Below are positions 1-9,525 of a stretch of DNA of 64,000 bases, piece after piece. The notes beneath the pieces were generated by a model. It made no database searches. It was not told the origin of the DNA and worked only from the letters and a program-made list of their open reading frames with translations. How positions within the stretch are numbered: position 1 is the stretch's first letter; the number at the start of each line of letters is the position of its first letter. Source of the stretch: Acinetobacter ursingii DSM 16037 = CIP 107286 (GTDB taxonomy: Bacteria > Pseudomonadota > Gammaproteobacteria > Pseudomonadales > Moraxellaceae); contig NZ_KB849717.1 of NCBI RefSeq assembly GCF_000368825.1, forward strand, positions 1,277,601 to 1,341,600. Reading direction: 5' to 3'. The translations under genes and the position numbers were made by a program.

Positions 1-3000
1 ATAATATCCCTGATCAGCTTGTCCATTCATGCCACGTAAATACAAATAGGTTGCGCCCCCCAAATGCTGCTCAATCTGATAATGTTGCAATTTCACTTTT
101 AAATAACGATGCAACGCTACCAAATACAACGCAGCCTGTAACCAATAACTGGACTGGCGCATATTCTGCTGAATTGCATCCGCCCGATAATCGTTGAAGT
201 CTTTGCCCAGATAATTACTCTTATAATCGGCAATATGAAACTGTGAACCATCAAAATACATCAAATCAATCGAACCATTTAAGTAACGCGCAGCGTGTGC
301 CTCCAGAAAATCAGGCATTTCGATCTGATATTCCAAAAATAATTGCTGAATACGACGCATCGCCAGTACACGATCCGACAATGCCAAGTAAAAAGGACAT
401 TCAGATAAAAATTGACCTGCTTGCAGTTGATGTAACTGAAAACCTTGATGTAATGGCGTGGTTAATACTTGCTTTAACCAATCTGCTAACCATTGATAAA
501 GCTGATTCTCATTCTGTTCGTTTTCAGGGAAATCCTGTTGATAGATGCTATAAAGCTGATCCCATAAACTACCATAATCGTTTTTAAAACGCCGACGAAT
601 TTCAGCAATCCATTCACTTTGATCCTGAAAATCGACATGTTCAAAAATCTCATGCAAAAAATTCCCTGCCAATGTGCCTTTAGGAAAATTGTGCTGAATC
701 CAGTGAATGGGCTGTGTGAGCGTGGATCTTTCAACGATTAAATGATCTTGCTCATCTGCGGCTTGCTCCAGTTTTTGATCCTGTGCAGCCAACTGATCGC
801 TGGCGATTTGATGCGGTTTTAAGTGTTGCGCCAGATAGCTAAAACTGGTTTTGCCACGTGCATAAAAACGCTGTGTTGGCAAAGGCTGTGCTTGTAAGTT
901 GAGTTTTGGCTCGGTGATTTTCGCTTTAAACGGCGGTGGACATTCTGCCAACTCTTGTTCATCAAAACTAAATGGATGCTGAAAATTCCCGTGTTGATAT
1001 TTCCAGAATGCCAATGCATCCAGTGATTTTTGCTGCTGATCCTGCATCATGGCATAGACGCGATGGCTGGCACGAGTCAGCGCCACATACCAGAGTCGGT
1101 TTTGTTCGGCACGACTGCGTTGTTCATTTTGCGCCAAGGCTTCAGAACTTAAGCGTTGTTTATCCTGAATGGCGATCACGCGCTGTGTGGTCACTTGTCC
1201 ATTTTCAGGATGGGCAACATCTATAGTTGAAAAATTTAAAGCCGTATTTTGATCTTTAAAAGGTTTATCTGCCCCCAATAAAAATACGATCTTAAACTCC
1301 AGACCTTTGGACTGATGAATGGTCATCAGTTGAATGCCTGCATCACTGGAAAGTTTACGCTCCATTTCCCAATCACGCTGGCTTGGAGCTTGGAGCTGCT
1401 TTAAATACCAGTGATAGAGATTTTGCACACCCTGATAATGTTCACTGTGCTGACTTAAAATTTCACTCAAATGCCGTAAATTCACCACATCACGTTCATG
1501 GTCTTTACTGTGCTGCGCCACCAGATTTTGCCAGACGTTAAACTGGTTCATGCAGGCTTGCCATGCGCTTAGAAAGCCCTGTTGCAACCACAGCTCACGC
1601 AAATGATCAAAGGCCGCGATATAAGCACTCAAACCTTCTGTAGTCTGTTCCTGCTCAACCAGTTGCTTTAAATTCAGTCCAATGAGACGACTTAATAATG
1701 CACGTTTAATTTTGGCTTCATCGTAGGGATGCAAAACTGCGGTCAGTAAAGCAGCAACATCTTGTGCTATCGGATGATCAAATACGCTTTTTCGTGACGG
1801 TCGATGAACCCGAATGCCTAAATATTCCAAAGCAGACTGTACTGCATCGAGTCCAGCATGATTTCTAGACAGCACTGCAATATCATCTTCGATTAAGAGC
1901 TGTGCTTGCTCGGCTTGCAAATATAAATCACCCGTCTGTGACTGATTGAGCAGCGCACGGATTTTCCATGCCACCTGTTCAGCCTCTTTAGATTTATCAC
2001 TCAGCATCAACCAACGTAAAGGTGTAACATTAGGCTGACCTTGATCGATCAAGGCTGGATGCGGACGCGAGCCTGCCTGAATCGGGTCATAAATAACTTG
2101 CTCGCCAAAATCAGGTTGCTGTTGAAAAAGATGATCAACAACTTCCACCAACTCCTTGACCGAACGGTGATTAAAACTGAGCTGATATTCTCGTCCTTGC
2201 TTGGCTTTAATATCTTGATGCGCCTTGAGAAAAGTCAGCATATCACCGCCGCGAAAGCCATAAATCGCCTGTTTACGGTCTCCCACCATAATCATGCAGC
2301 CTTTTTGATAACGCTGCGGATGTCGCCAAATGCTGGCCAACATATCATCTTGATCTTGATTGGTATCCTGAAACTCATCCACCAAAATCAAGGGATAACG
2401 AGCCTGCACAAAAATCGCAAAGCGTTGTCCCTGCTCGCCTTGTAATGCTTCCGCAAGGGTACGAATCTGCTGTGAAAAGGTGGTTTCGCCCTTTTGTTGA
2501 AGGAGTTGGGGTAAACGCTGTTTGACCTCCAGACACAGATAGGCTTTTAAATACTGTTGTAATTGTTCAAGCTGATCTTGAAGGATGCCTAAATGACGAA
2601 TGATCTCCACCCACTGCTGAATTAGTGGATGATGATAGAATCCATCGCTCACCTCGGCAGGACATTTTTTAAATATTTTGCCCTGTTCAAATTTATCCAG
2701 AAATTTAAATGCAGCCTCACGCGCGCTGGCGAGTGGAGCATCAAAAATCTGTAATACATTTTCACCAGCCAAGACCTGAGCCAGCTGGGGTAAATGCACG
2801 GTAAATAAATCATGAAATGCGCCATTTCGAAATGAGGTGCCATTGATGCAGGTATAGTATTCGCCATCAAGCTCGTAATACGCATGTAGGTCACTCAAAT
2901 CCGAATGCTGTATAAAAGATTGAAATTGAGTCAACACCTCCCAATTCAATACAGGCATTGGTGCCGACTGAAATTGTGCTGAAGTAAAGTTCAACGAATT

Positions 3001-3624
3001 TTCAACCACATCCACAAACGCATCGACACTTTTTAAAGCGCCAATATTATATAGACCATCGATCAATGCTTGCGGTTGTGCCTGAATCCATTCACGTAGC
3101 ACATCATGAATGAGTTGGCGGGTATAACGTTTGGCATCATCCGTAATTTGCGCACGCTCGATTTTGCCGCTTTCAAATGCAAATTCGCGTAATAGTTTTT
3201 GACTAAAACTGTCCAGAGTCCCGACAAAGAGTTCATCCAGTTGATCCAGCACTAGTTTTAAACGCTCACAGGCATAGTCCATTCGTGTCGCAAAATGACA
3301 CAATACATGCTTCATTAAAGGATCAGATTGCTTTGTGGCTTGCGCTAAAACCTCTTGTTCCGTCAAACCACGATAGGCTTGTAGATCACGATACATGTCT
3401 TGCAAACGCAGCCGTATTCGAGTTTTCAACTCTGCTGCTGCTGCACGGGTAAATGTAGTCGCGATGACCTGATTGGGTAAATATTTTTCCAAAAAAATAC
3501 GTACCATCAAACTCGACAAAGTAAAGGTTTTTCCTGTGCCTGCGGAAGCCTCGATTAGATGTAAACCTGAGAATTCAATATCGGTAATCGGTTGATAAGA
3601 CACGGCTGAGTGAGATGAGATCAA
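1..3624 (-). CDS. recB: RecBCD exonuclease V beta subunit RecB, 3' end outside window
   Basis: UvrD-type 3'-5' helicase and nuclease subunit of RecBCD, which processes double-strand breaks for RecA loading. Translating the minus strand from a TTG at 3624 gives a Walker A (EASAGTGKT, residues about 25-33) followed by superfamily 1 helicase text. Near the 3' end is the RecB nuclease signature: GSIDL (about residue 1120), then DYKSN (about 1134), which carry metal-binding aspartates and the catalytic lysine. The frame stays open to base 1, giving 1208 codons, so only the last few tens of residues should be missing. TTG is chosen because CGGAG lies 7 nt upstream and the gene then begins 3 nt after the recC stop; the alternative GTG at 3603 lacks such a site. 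recD presumably follows outside the window. Confidence 0.95.
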   Translation of the reverse strand, partial: MISSHSAVSYQPITDIEFSGLHLIEASAGTGKTFTLSSLMVRIFLEKYLPNQVIATTFTRAAAAELKTRIRLRLQDMYRDLQAYRGLTEQEVLAQATKQSDPLMKHVLCHFATRMDYACERLKLVLDQLDELFVGTLDSFSQKLLREFAFESGKIERAQITDDAKRYTRQLIHDVLREWIQAQPQALIDGLYNIGALKSVDAFVDVVENSLNFTSAQFQSAPMPVLNWEVLTQFQSFIQHSDLSDLHAYYELDGEYYTCINGTSFRNGAFHDLFTVHLPQLAQVLAGENVLQIFDAPLASAREAAFKFLDKFEQGKIFKKCPAEVSDGFYHHPLIQQWVEIIRHLGILQDQLEQLQQYLKAYLCLEVKQRLPQLLQQKGETTFSQQIRTLAEALQGEQGQRFAIFVQARYPLILVDEFQDTNQDQDDMLASIWRHPQRYQKGCMIMVGDRKQAIYGFRGGDMLTFLKAHQDIKAKQGREYQLSFNHRSVKELVEVVDHLFQQQPDFGEQVIYDPIQAGSRPHPALIDQGQPNVTPLRWLMLSDKSKEAEQVAWKIRALLNQSQTGDLYLQAEQAQLLIEDDIAVLSRNHAGLDAVQSALEYLGIRVHRPSRKSVFDHPIAQDVAALLTAVLHPYDEAKIKRALLSRLIGLNLKQLVEQEQTTEGLSAYIAAFDHLRELWLQQGFLSAWQACMNQFNVWQNLVAQHSKDHERDVVNLRHLSEILSQHSEHYQGVQNLYHWYLKQLQAPSQRDWEMERKLSSDAGIQLMTIHQSKGLEFKIVFLLGADKPFKDQNTALNFSTIDVAHPENGQVTTQRVIAIQDKQRLSSEALAQNEQRSRAEQNRLWYVALTRASHRVYAMMQDQQQKSLDALAFWKYQHGNFQHPFSFDEQELAECPPPFKAKITEPKLNLQAQPLPTQRFYARGKTSFSYLAQHLKPHQIASDQLAAQDQKLEQAADEQDHLIVERSTLTQPIHWIQHNFPKGTLAGNFLHEIFEHVDFQDQSEWIAEIRRRFKNDYGSLWDQLYSIYQQDFPENEQNENQLYQWLADWLKQVLTTPLHQGFQLHQLQAGQFLSECPFYLALSDRVLAMRRIQQLFLEYQIEMPDFLEAHAARYLNGSIDLMYFDGSQFHIADYKSNYLGKDFNDYRADAIQQNMRQSSYWLQAALYLVALHRYLKVKLQHYQIEQHLGGATYLYLRGMNGQADQGYY

Positions 3625-3627
3625 GGC

Positions 3628-6600
3628 TTACTCCGTGCGTACATATTGAAAAATCGGGGCATATAAAGCATAAGAAAATTGTATGAGTGCAACATTGAGT
3701 AAGGCCTGAGCATCTTGCTGCTGTAAAATAAACATCCAATCCTGATGCCACTTACTACTTTCATCCTGTGTCACATCTAATGCGCTAAACGCCCCTGTTT
3801 TATTCCATTCTTTTAAAATATTTTCACGATCTTTTTCAGCCAATACAAATCCTATCTCAGTGTCTTCCCAATGATAGTGTTTAGCCTTTTCCAAAGGTTG
3901 CAATATTAGTGCCGCAGGCAACACCAACGGCTGCTGTCGCGCATAGTGCCATGCTGTCAACCATTCATCGAGGTATTGACGCGCCTGACCCGATGAAATC
4001 CCTTCACAAATCACGGTTTGATCACTAAACACCACGATACGGCGCTTGTCTTGTACATGCTCGCCCTGATTTAAAAAGCTCAGCCAAATCAAATATTCCA
4101 ACCAAACTTTAGCGATCCGTTTCGCTCGCGCACTTGATGCCTGCACACTGACCCAATCCTGAACGTCATCTTCAGGAATTTGAATGTTCAGATGTAAGGG
4201 TGAGGATAAACGCCAAGTTCGATAGGTGATTGGGGTTTCCTGCATCGCATAACCGTGCAACCGCGATTGTAAACGCTGCTGGTCAAATAAACTTTGCTGC
4301 CATGCACTGTATTTAATTTTACTGACAGGGAGTTGATCTAATAACAAATCTGAAGCAGCATCGGCTTGATGCTGATGTAAAAAATCACGAATCGCATACT
4401 TAGCTAAACCATCCAAGAACAAAGGCTCATCCTGATCTAATAATGCCTGTTCATTCCAATTTTCAACCCCTAAAGTTTTTAAATACAACCGTGCAGGAAA
4501 AGTGATATCGGCTATCCACTGTTGACTATCAAGTAATAATAGATCTTGCGATGGTGGCTGATAATCGATATTCACCCACGGCAAACGTGTCTCTTGTGGC
4601 TGCTGAATATGCTTGGCCACTTGATACCAGTGGTCCTGATAGCGCTGTAAAGCGGGCTGCTGAGTAAAGCCGGTCACATCGAAAGGTTGTAAACTATGAA
4701 TCCGATAAAGTGACGCCAGTTGTGGTGCTATGCCCAGTTGTTTAAATGGCAAAGCTAGTGCAATTGCACGTTCAGAGAGATCGGCACTAGGTTTAACAAT
4801 CTTCGCCAAATGTGTGGTGAGTTCCTGCACAATACTGGAAGGCTCGCGGACTTCGCCATCATTCACATCAAAGCCATTATAAAATAACCAGAGATGATCT
4901 TTCGCCAACAACACCGCATCCAAAAATGCACCCTGATCATCTTCCAGACGTGAGCGATCACCGAGTTGCGGACGTAATACATCCATCAAATCAAACGGAG
5001 TGTGATTGTCACGATTTGGAAATTGCCCCTGATCCAGATTGAGTAACACCACCAAACGATAGGGCAATGGACGAATCTGACCAATTTGGCTCAAGGTAAT
5101 CTGACCTGTGGGTTCTGCCTGTGCAGATTGATTTTCCAGAGTACGCTGAATTTCTTCAAGTAGATAAGGCAATGGCAAGGCAATCTGACGCAAATGCTGT
5201 GTATCAGCTTCGCCATAAAAACTGGCCAGAGTCACCATACGTTCTTGTTTTTTGATTGCGTCACGTGCAGGTTTTAAAGCCGTTACGCCTGCTTGTTCAA
5301 ACTCAGTGACATCTGCCATTAACCGTTTTAACCAGATTTCAACAGCCAGTTGCTCACCCTGTTCGTGTGCTACTAACCAATCACGACGCTGGTCAAAATC
5401 CCGATAAATCTGAATCAATTTATCAATAATTTCAAAATCATCAGGTTGTACCTGCGCATAACTTAACGTACCTTGAAATAGCACATGATCGGGAATCGCA
5501 ATCCCCAACGCCAATCGATCCAGTGCAAATTTAAAGCTATAGCGGTAATCCTCATCCCCCTGAACAAGACTTTGCTGTAAATGAGTTGCATCAAAGCCAC
5601 GTTTAAAGCCTGCTGCGGCTAACAACGCCAATAAGCGTGAGACTTGGCTGTCATCAAGTCCATAACATAACTGCGTTGCAGTAAGACTGAGCCAATCGGC
5701 GAACTCATCATAATTAAAACGGCCGTGTAACAGTTGAATACGACCTAGTACTGCATGCCATGCATTCAAGACATCAAGCTGCGCTACTCCTGCAATTTTT
5801 ACAGGTAAAAATACACCCTCAGCACTTGGTGTCGCTGGAAAAACACTGCGAATCTGCGGTTCTAATTCCTTGAGATTCGGCGTAAGCACCAGAATATCAC
5901 TCGGACGACGTGGCTGTTCTGTTGTTCCCTGAGATAACCAGTAGATTAATTGATCTCGCAATACTTCCAGTTGTCTTAAACCAGAATGACAGACATGAAT
6001 CTGAATCGATTCATCGTTTAGATCAAGGGCATAATCCGCTGCTTTGGGTTCAGCCAAATGCAAAATATCAGACTGCACATGTCCCAATAAGGTTTCTGGG
6101 AACTCATCGACAAAAGCATCGACCCAATGCCCTTCTTCTCCTGTCGATAAATTAGATAATAATGAAAAATGATCACGCGCTTGCTTGCCCAAACGGGTTA
6201 ATAAAGGATGTCGTGATTCACGAGCTTCGGCATTAAAATGCAAAGTGAATTGCTGAAAAAATTCTGCAATTTCAATATCTGTTGCTTTAGGGTTCTTGGC
6301 AATAAAACGTTCTTTTACCCCGACATCATAACGCTGTTTCCAGAGTGGATCGACGCTATCGGCCCAGTATTCCTGTGACGGGTTATAATGAAAAATATAA
6401 ATCTCAAGATATTGCCCTAAACGACGTAAAAACTGTAACTGACTGGGTGGCAGATCCAGTAAAGTAAATAACACCACTTGTTGCGGTAACCGTTTTAACG
6501 CCTGCACACGTGTTTGCTCATTATCAAGCTGCTGCCAAAACAGCTCATCAATTTTCTCTATCTCTAAAAAATCCTGATGGAAATGCTCTTTCCATAACCA

Positions 6601-7275
6601 ACGTTGCCAAGCTTCTAAGTCTTGCGCTTGTTGTAATTGAAATGCTGAAACGCTTTGATCCTGATTCATGATCAACTTTTCAATATCGAGTGCATGATCA
6701 TTGCCCCACGCACTTAGCCAATTGGTTGAGCAGGTACATTTTCCAACACAGTTTTTTTGACAATGTCCCCGATACAACATGTAATTGCTAAATAATTGCG
6801 AGACTTGTTCAGCAATCCAATACAACATGCTTTGTTTTTTGAGTTGCTTCTCAATACCGTGATTCAGTCGATCTGCGCTGTCATAAATTCGGGCAATGAT
6901 CGAATGCAATGGATGTTCGATAGTCACTTGCATCTGGTCAGATTGAATATAAGAATGCAAGGCCTGATAAATTCGCCATTTTAAAATCAGGCGTGGAATA
7001 TTGGCTTTACGTACCTGATCCTTATGTTCACTTAATACTTGTTGATAGGCATACCATTGAAAGCCGCGAATACGTTGATGAAACTGATAATTGGCATGAA
7101 TTCCCTGTAATTCCGAGAGCTTTTCAGTCAACGACTGCTGCACGGCGGCATTGGGAACAATAAAATGTTGAGTGGCCAGTACCTGAAAAGGTTGTTCATG
7201 GCGAGATTGTGAAGTTCGCGCCAGTCCTTGCAATAACACATCGATACGTTGACTTTGAATGACATGTATGGCCAT
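3628..7275 (-). CDS. recC: RecBCD exonuclease V gamma subunit RecC
   Basis: Chi-recognition and scaffold subunit of RecBCD. The 1215-residue product has RecC-family character: an N-terminal inactive SF1 helicase-like region and a C-terminal inactive nuclease-like region that carries the Chi-scanning channel in E. coli. Recognisable stretches include VLTPNLKELEPQIRSVFPAT and LRQLEVLRDQL. ATG at 7275 is preceded by AAGGA with 5-nt spacing. recB starts 3 nt after its stop, so the two are cotranscribed and probably translationally coupled. A Cys-rich patch (residues about 175-183, CQKNCVGKCTC) is a local oddity; whether it binds metal cannot be told from sequence. Confidence 0.95.
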   Translation of the reverse strand: MAIHVIQSQRIDVLLQGLARTSQSRHEQPFQVLATQHFIVPNAAVQQSLTEKLSELQGIHANYQFHQRIRGFQWYAYQQVLSEHKDQVRKANIPRLILKWRIYQALHSYIQSDQMQVTIEHPLHSIIARIYDSADRLNHGIEKQLKKQSMLYWIAEQVSQLFSNYMLYRGHCQKNCVGKCTCSTNWLSAWGNDHALDIEKLIMNQDQSVSAFQLQQAQDLEAWQRWLWKEHFHQDFLEIEKIDELFWQQLDNEQTRVQALKRLPQQVVLFTLLDLPPSQLQFLRRLGQYLEIYIFHYNPSQEYWADSVDPLWKQRYDVGVKERFIAKNPKATDIEIAEFFQQFTLHFNAEARESRHPLLTRLGKQARDHFSLLSNLSTGEEGHWVDAFVDEFPETLLGHVQSDILHLAEPKAADYALDLNDESIQIHVCHSGLRQLEVLRDQLIYWLSQGTTEQPRRPSDILVLTPNLKELEPQIRSVFPATPSAEGVFLPVKIAGVAQLDVLNAWHAVLGRIQLLHGRFNYDEFADWLSLTATQLCYGLDDSQVSRLLALLAAAGFKRGFDATHLQQSLVQGDEDYRYSFKFALDRLALGIAIPDHVLFQGTLSYAQVQPDDFEIIDKLIQIYRDFDQRRDWLVAHEQGEQLAVEIWLKRLMADVTEFEQAGVTALKPARDAIKKQERMVTLASFYGEADTQHLRQIALPLPYLLEEIQRTLENQSAQAEPTGQITLSQIGQIRPLPYRLVVLLNLDQGQFPNRDNHTPFDLMDVLRPQLGDRSRLEDDQGAFLDAVLLAKDHLWLFYNGFDVNDGEVREPSSIVQELTTHLAKIVKPSADLSERAIALALPFKQLGIAPQLASLYRIHSLQPFDVTGFTQQPALQRYQDHWYQVAKHIQQPQETRLPWVNIDYQPPSQDLLLLDSQQWIADITFPARLYLKTLGVENWNEQALLDQDEPLFLDGLAKYAIRDFLHQHQADAASDLLLDQLPVSKIKYSAWQQSLFDQQRLQSRLHGYAMQETPITYRTWRLSSPLHLNIQIPEDDVQDWVSVQASSARAKRIAKVWLEYLIWLSFLNQGEHVQDKRRIVVFSDQTVICEGISSGQARQYLDEWLTAWHYARQQPLVLPAALILQPLEKAKHYHWEDTEIGFVLAEKDRENILKEWNKTGAFSALDVTQDESSKWHQDWMFILQQQDAQALLNVALIQFSYALYAPIFQYVRTE

Positions 7276-7429
7276 GTATTCCTTACCTTACTAAGCTATG
7301 CTTTTATGCACAAAATCATAAACATTCGTCACTATACATCTAAATCCAACTATGTCACGTTGATGGCATGAAATAAAAATGTGAACATCATTTAAAAATA
7401 CATGCTTGAATGATACAAAAGGAACCGAC

Positions 7430-7954
7430 TTGAGTATAAGCCCAATGAAAATAGAAAATATTCCTGATTCAATTGATCCAAAACTTGACCTTGAACAAGT
7501 GCGCGAAGAATGTTTAGACATGGTCAAAAAACGCGCTTACTTTTCCGCAGGTGCGGCTGTGGTTCCAATTCCATTTTTTGATGTGGTCATCGATATTGGA
7601 ATCTTGTCACAGTTGATTCCAGATATTAGCGCCCGTTTTGGTTTATCGCCCGATCATATTAGTGTCTATGATCCAGAAACTAAAAAAATTCACTGGAATG
7701 AGCTGCGCAAACGTGGCTTTGAATTTTCAGGCTTGGTCGTGGCACGAACTGCGGTAAAAAAATCCTTAAATGGCATTGTGGGTAAAGTCATTACCAAACA
7801 AGTCACCAAATTTATCCCGCTCGGGGGATCCATTGTGGCTGCCAGTTTGGGCTATATCGTGATGAAAAAAGTGGCTGAAGCGCACGTGCAAGATTGTTAT
7901 CAACTGGCGAAACGCATTCAACAAAAGAATGTAAATGGGAGTATTGTGGCCTAA
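7430..7954 (+). CDS. DUF697/YcjF-like small membrane-associated protein
   Basis: Protein of about 174 residues, function unknown. After a polar N terminus comes KKRAYFSAGAAVVPIPFFD, followed by a hydrophobic stretch ending in SQLIPDISARFGL. This resembles the helical DUF697 module that in other proteins is attached to GTPase domains (YcjF-like). A second hydrophobic segment (FIPLGGSIVAASLGYIVMKK) lies near the C terminus, so membrane association is likely. No GTPase motif is present here. TTG at 7430 is chosen because AAAGGA sits 6 nt upstream; an upstream TTG (7406) and a downstream ATG (7448) are less well placed. It is divergent from recC and ends in a terminator, so it is probably monocistronic. 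Family assignment is moderate. Confidence 0.65.
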   Translation: MSISPMKIENIPDSIDPKLDLEQVREECLDMVKKRAYFSAGAAVVPIPFFDVVIDIGILSQLIPDISARFGLSPDHISVYDPETKKIHWNELRKRGFEFSGLVVARTAVKKSLNGIVGKVITKQVTKFIPLGGSIVAASLGYIVMKKVAEAHVQDCYQLAKRIQQKNVNGSIVA

Positions 7955-7976
7955 ATTCAAGTAAATATCTCTAAAC

Positions 7977-8016
7977 TGATCCTGAGCAACATGGCTTGGG
8001 ATCAACTCTCTTTTTT
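7977..8016 (+). terminator. Intrinsic terminator after the DUF697-like gene
   Basis: An 11-bp stem (TGATCCTGAGC at 7977-7987 with GCTTGGGATCA at 7994-8004, two G-T wobbles) with a 6-nt loop is followed after 6 nt by six T at 8011-8016. The gap before the T-run makes it less ideal than the others in this window. Confidence 0.6.
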
Positions 8017-8021
8017 AGATT

Positions 8022-8051
8022 TTGTCTTTAATTAGGTACAATTCATATAAA
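8022..8051 (+). promoter_or_regulatory. Possible sigma-70 promoter of the MFS gene
   Basis: TTGTCT (8022-8027) is separated by 17-18 nt from ATATAA/TATAAA (8045-8051), just after the preceding terminator and about 90 nt upstream of the GTG start at 8143. Assigned by eye only. Confidence 0.35.
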
Positions 8052-8142
8052 TTTTCCTACAAACAATTCCATATTTTTAAGTTTTATTAAATATTTCATT
8101 TTTATCCTGCTGCAACGATGACAAAAACTAGGGAGAGTCGTT

Positions 8143-9459
8143 GTGCAACATGGATCTTCTTCGCGCCTACGTGCCATTTTTAATGTAACCAGCGGTAATT
8201 TTCTCGAACAATACGATTTCTTTTTGTTTGGTTTATATGCCAAAGCCATTGGTGAGACTTTTTTCCATTCTGACAGTAGCTATGCCGCGTTGATGAAGAC
8301 TTTCTTGATCTTCGCAGTGAGTTTTCTGATTCGCCCGATTGGTGCTTTAGTTTTAGGCCCTTATGTCGATCGGATTGGTCGTCGTAAAGGTTTGATGGTC
8401 ACGTTAAGTATTATGGCGGTGGGTTCATTGCTTATTGCTCTGACACCTGGCTATGCCACGATTGGCTTCGCTGCAACTGCGCTGATTTTTATTGGACGTT
8501 TAGCACAAGGTTTTTCAGCAGGTGTCGAACTTGGCGGTGTCTCGGTGTATTTATCTGAAATTGCAGAACCGCATAACCGTGGTTTTATGACCAGTTGGCA
8601 ATCTGCCAGCCAACAAGTTGCGGTTATTTTTGCAGCAACATTGGGCTATGTCGTGAGTCTCGCCTTTACCAAAGCGCAAGTGGATGCTTGGGCATGGCGC
8701 ATTCCATTTTTTGTAGGTTGTGCCATTATTCCTTTTATTTTCTGGTTACGAAAATCGTTACAGGAAACCGAAGCTTTTGCATCACGCAAGGAACATCCAA
8801 CCACTCGCCAAATTCTGTCTACATTGGCAGCCAACTGGAAAATCGTGTTGATTGGAATGTCGATGGTCGCAACCACCACGACCATGTTCTATTTTATTAC
8901 GGTTTACACCCCGACTTACGGTAAAGAAGTTTTGCATCTGACGACCGCAGAAAGTTTGATTGCAACCGTGATGGTCGGTGCGAGCAATTTTATTTTATTG
9001 CCAATTGGCGGTTATTTATCTGATAAATTTGGACGTAAACCGCTGTTGATTACGACCACCACCCTGATTTTTATCACGGCTTATCCACTTCTCAGTTGGT
9101 TAACGCAAAATATTAGTCTAAGCCATATGCTGATGGCATTGTTGTGGTTGTCGCTACTGTATAGTTTCTATAATGGTGCGCTGGTGGTGTCACTGACTGA
9201 AATGATGCCAAGCTCGGTACGTATTGCAGGATTTTCGGTGGCTTATAGTTTGGCAACGTCTGTGTTTGGTGGCTTGACGCCGATGATTGCGACGTATCTG
9301 GTGGAACAAAGTGGCAGCAAAAGTATGCCTGCTTTTTGGCTGATGTTTGCTGCAATTGTGAGCCTGATTGCAACATTGATTGTGTTCCGTCAACGTCAGT
9401 CACAAACGACTCAACCGCCAAAAATTAAGGCACAACTGGCATCCACTTCATCACATTAA
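8143..9459 (+). CDS. MFS metabolite:H+ symporter (MHS family, citrate/tricarballylate-like)
   Basis: Inner-membrane secondary transporter of 438 residues with about 12 membrane segments. The N terminus ([17 protein letters not shown]) and the loop motif DRIGRRKG after segment 2, repeated as SDKFGRKP after segment 8, place it in the metabolite:H+ symporter branch of the major facilitator superfamily. [14 protein letters not shown] and the YLSEIAEP region are characteristic of the citrate, tricarballylate, ProP and alpha-ketoglutarate carriers. The closest resemblance I recognise is to CitA/TcuC-type citrate or tricarballylate carriers, but substrate cannot be fixed from sequence. GTG start at 8143 with GGGAG 7 nt upstream. 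It stands alone between two terminators. Confidence 0.8.
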   Translation: MQHGSSSRLRAIFNVTSGNFLEQYDFFLFGLYAKAIGETFFHSDSSYAALMKTFLIFAVSFLIRPIGALVLGPYVDRIGRRKGLMVTLSIMAVGSLLIALTPGYATIGFAATALIFIGRLAQGFSAGVELGGVSVYLSEIAEPHNRGFMTSWQSASQQVAVIFAATLGYVVSLAFTKAQVDAWAWRIPFFVGCAIIPFIFWLRKSLQETEAFASRKEHPTTRQILSTLAANWKIVLIGMSMVATTTTMFYFITVYTPTYGKEVLHLTTAESLIATVMVGASNFILLPIGGYLSDKFGRKPLLITTTTLIFITAYPLLSWLTQNISLSHMLMALLWLSLLYSFYNGALVVSLTEMMPSSVRIAGFSVAYSLATSVFGGLTPMIATYLVEQSGSKSMPAFWLMFAAIVSLIATLIVFRQRQSQTTQPPKIKAQLASTSSH

Positions 9460-9470
9460 TTCACTGAAAA

Positions 9471-9503
9471 CCTCTGACTTGAAGATATCATTCAAGTCAG
9501 AGG
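9471..9503 (-). terminator. Perfect 13-bp hairpin between convergent MFS gene and pap
   Basis: CCTCTGACTTGAA (9471-9483) pairs perfectly with TTCAAGTCAGAGG (9491-9503) around a 7-nt loop. On the minus strand the stem is followed by TTTT, so it fits as the pap terminator. On the plus strand there is no T-run, so bidirectional action is less certain. Confidence 0.7.
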
Positions 9504-9525
9504 CCAGATACAAAAACTGATTTCT

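Noticed and set aside
2041-2445. 134-codon plus-strand ORF
   Set aside because: It lies fully inside recB on the opposite strand, with no ribosome binding site or family match.
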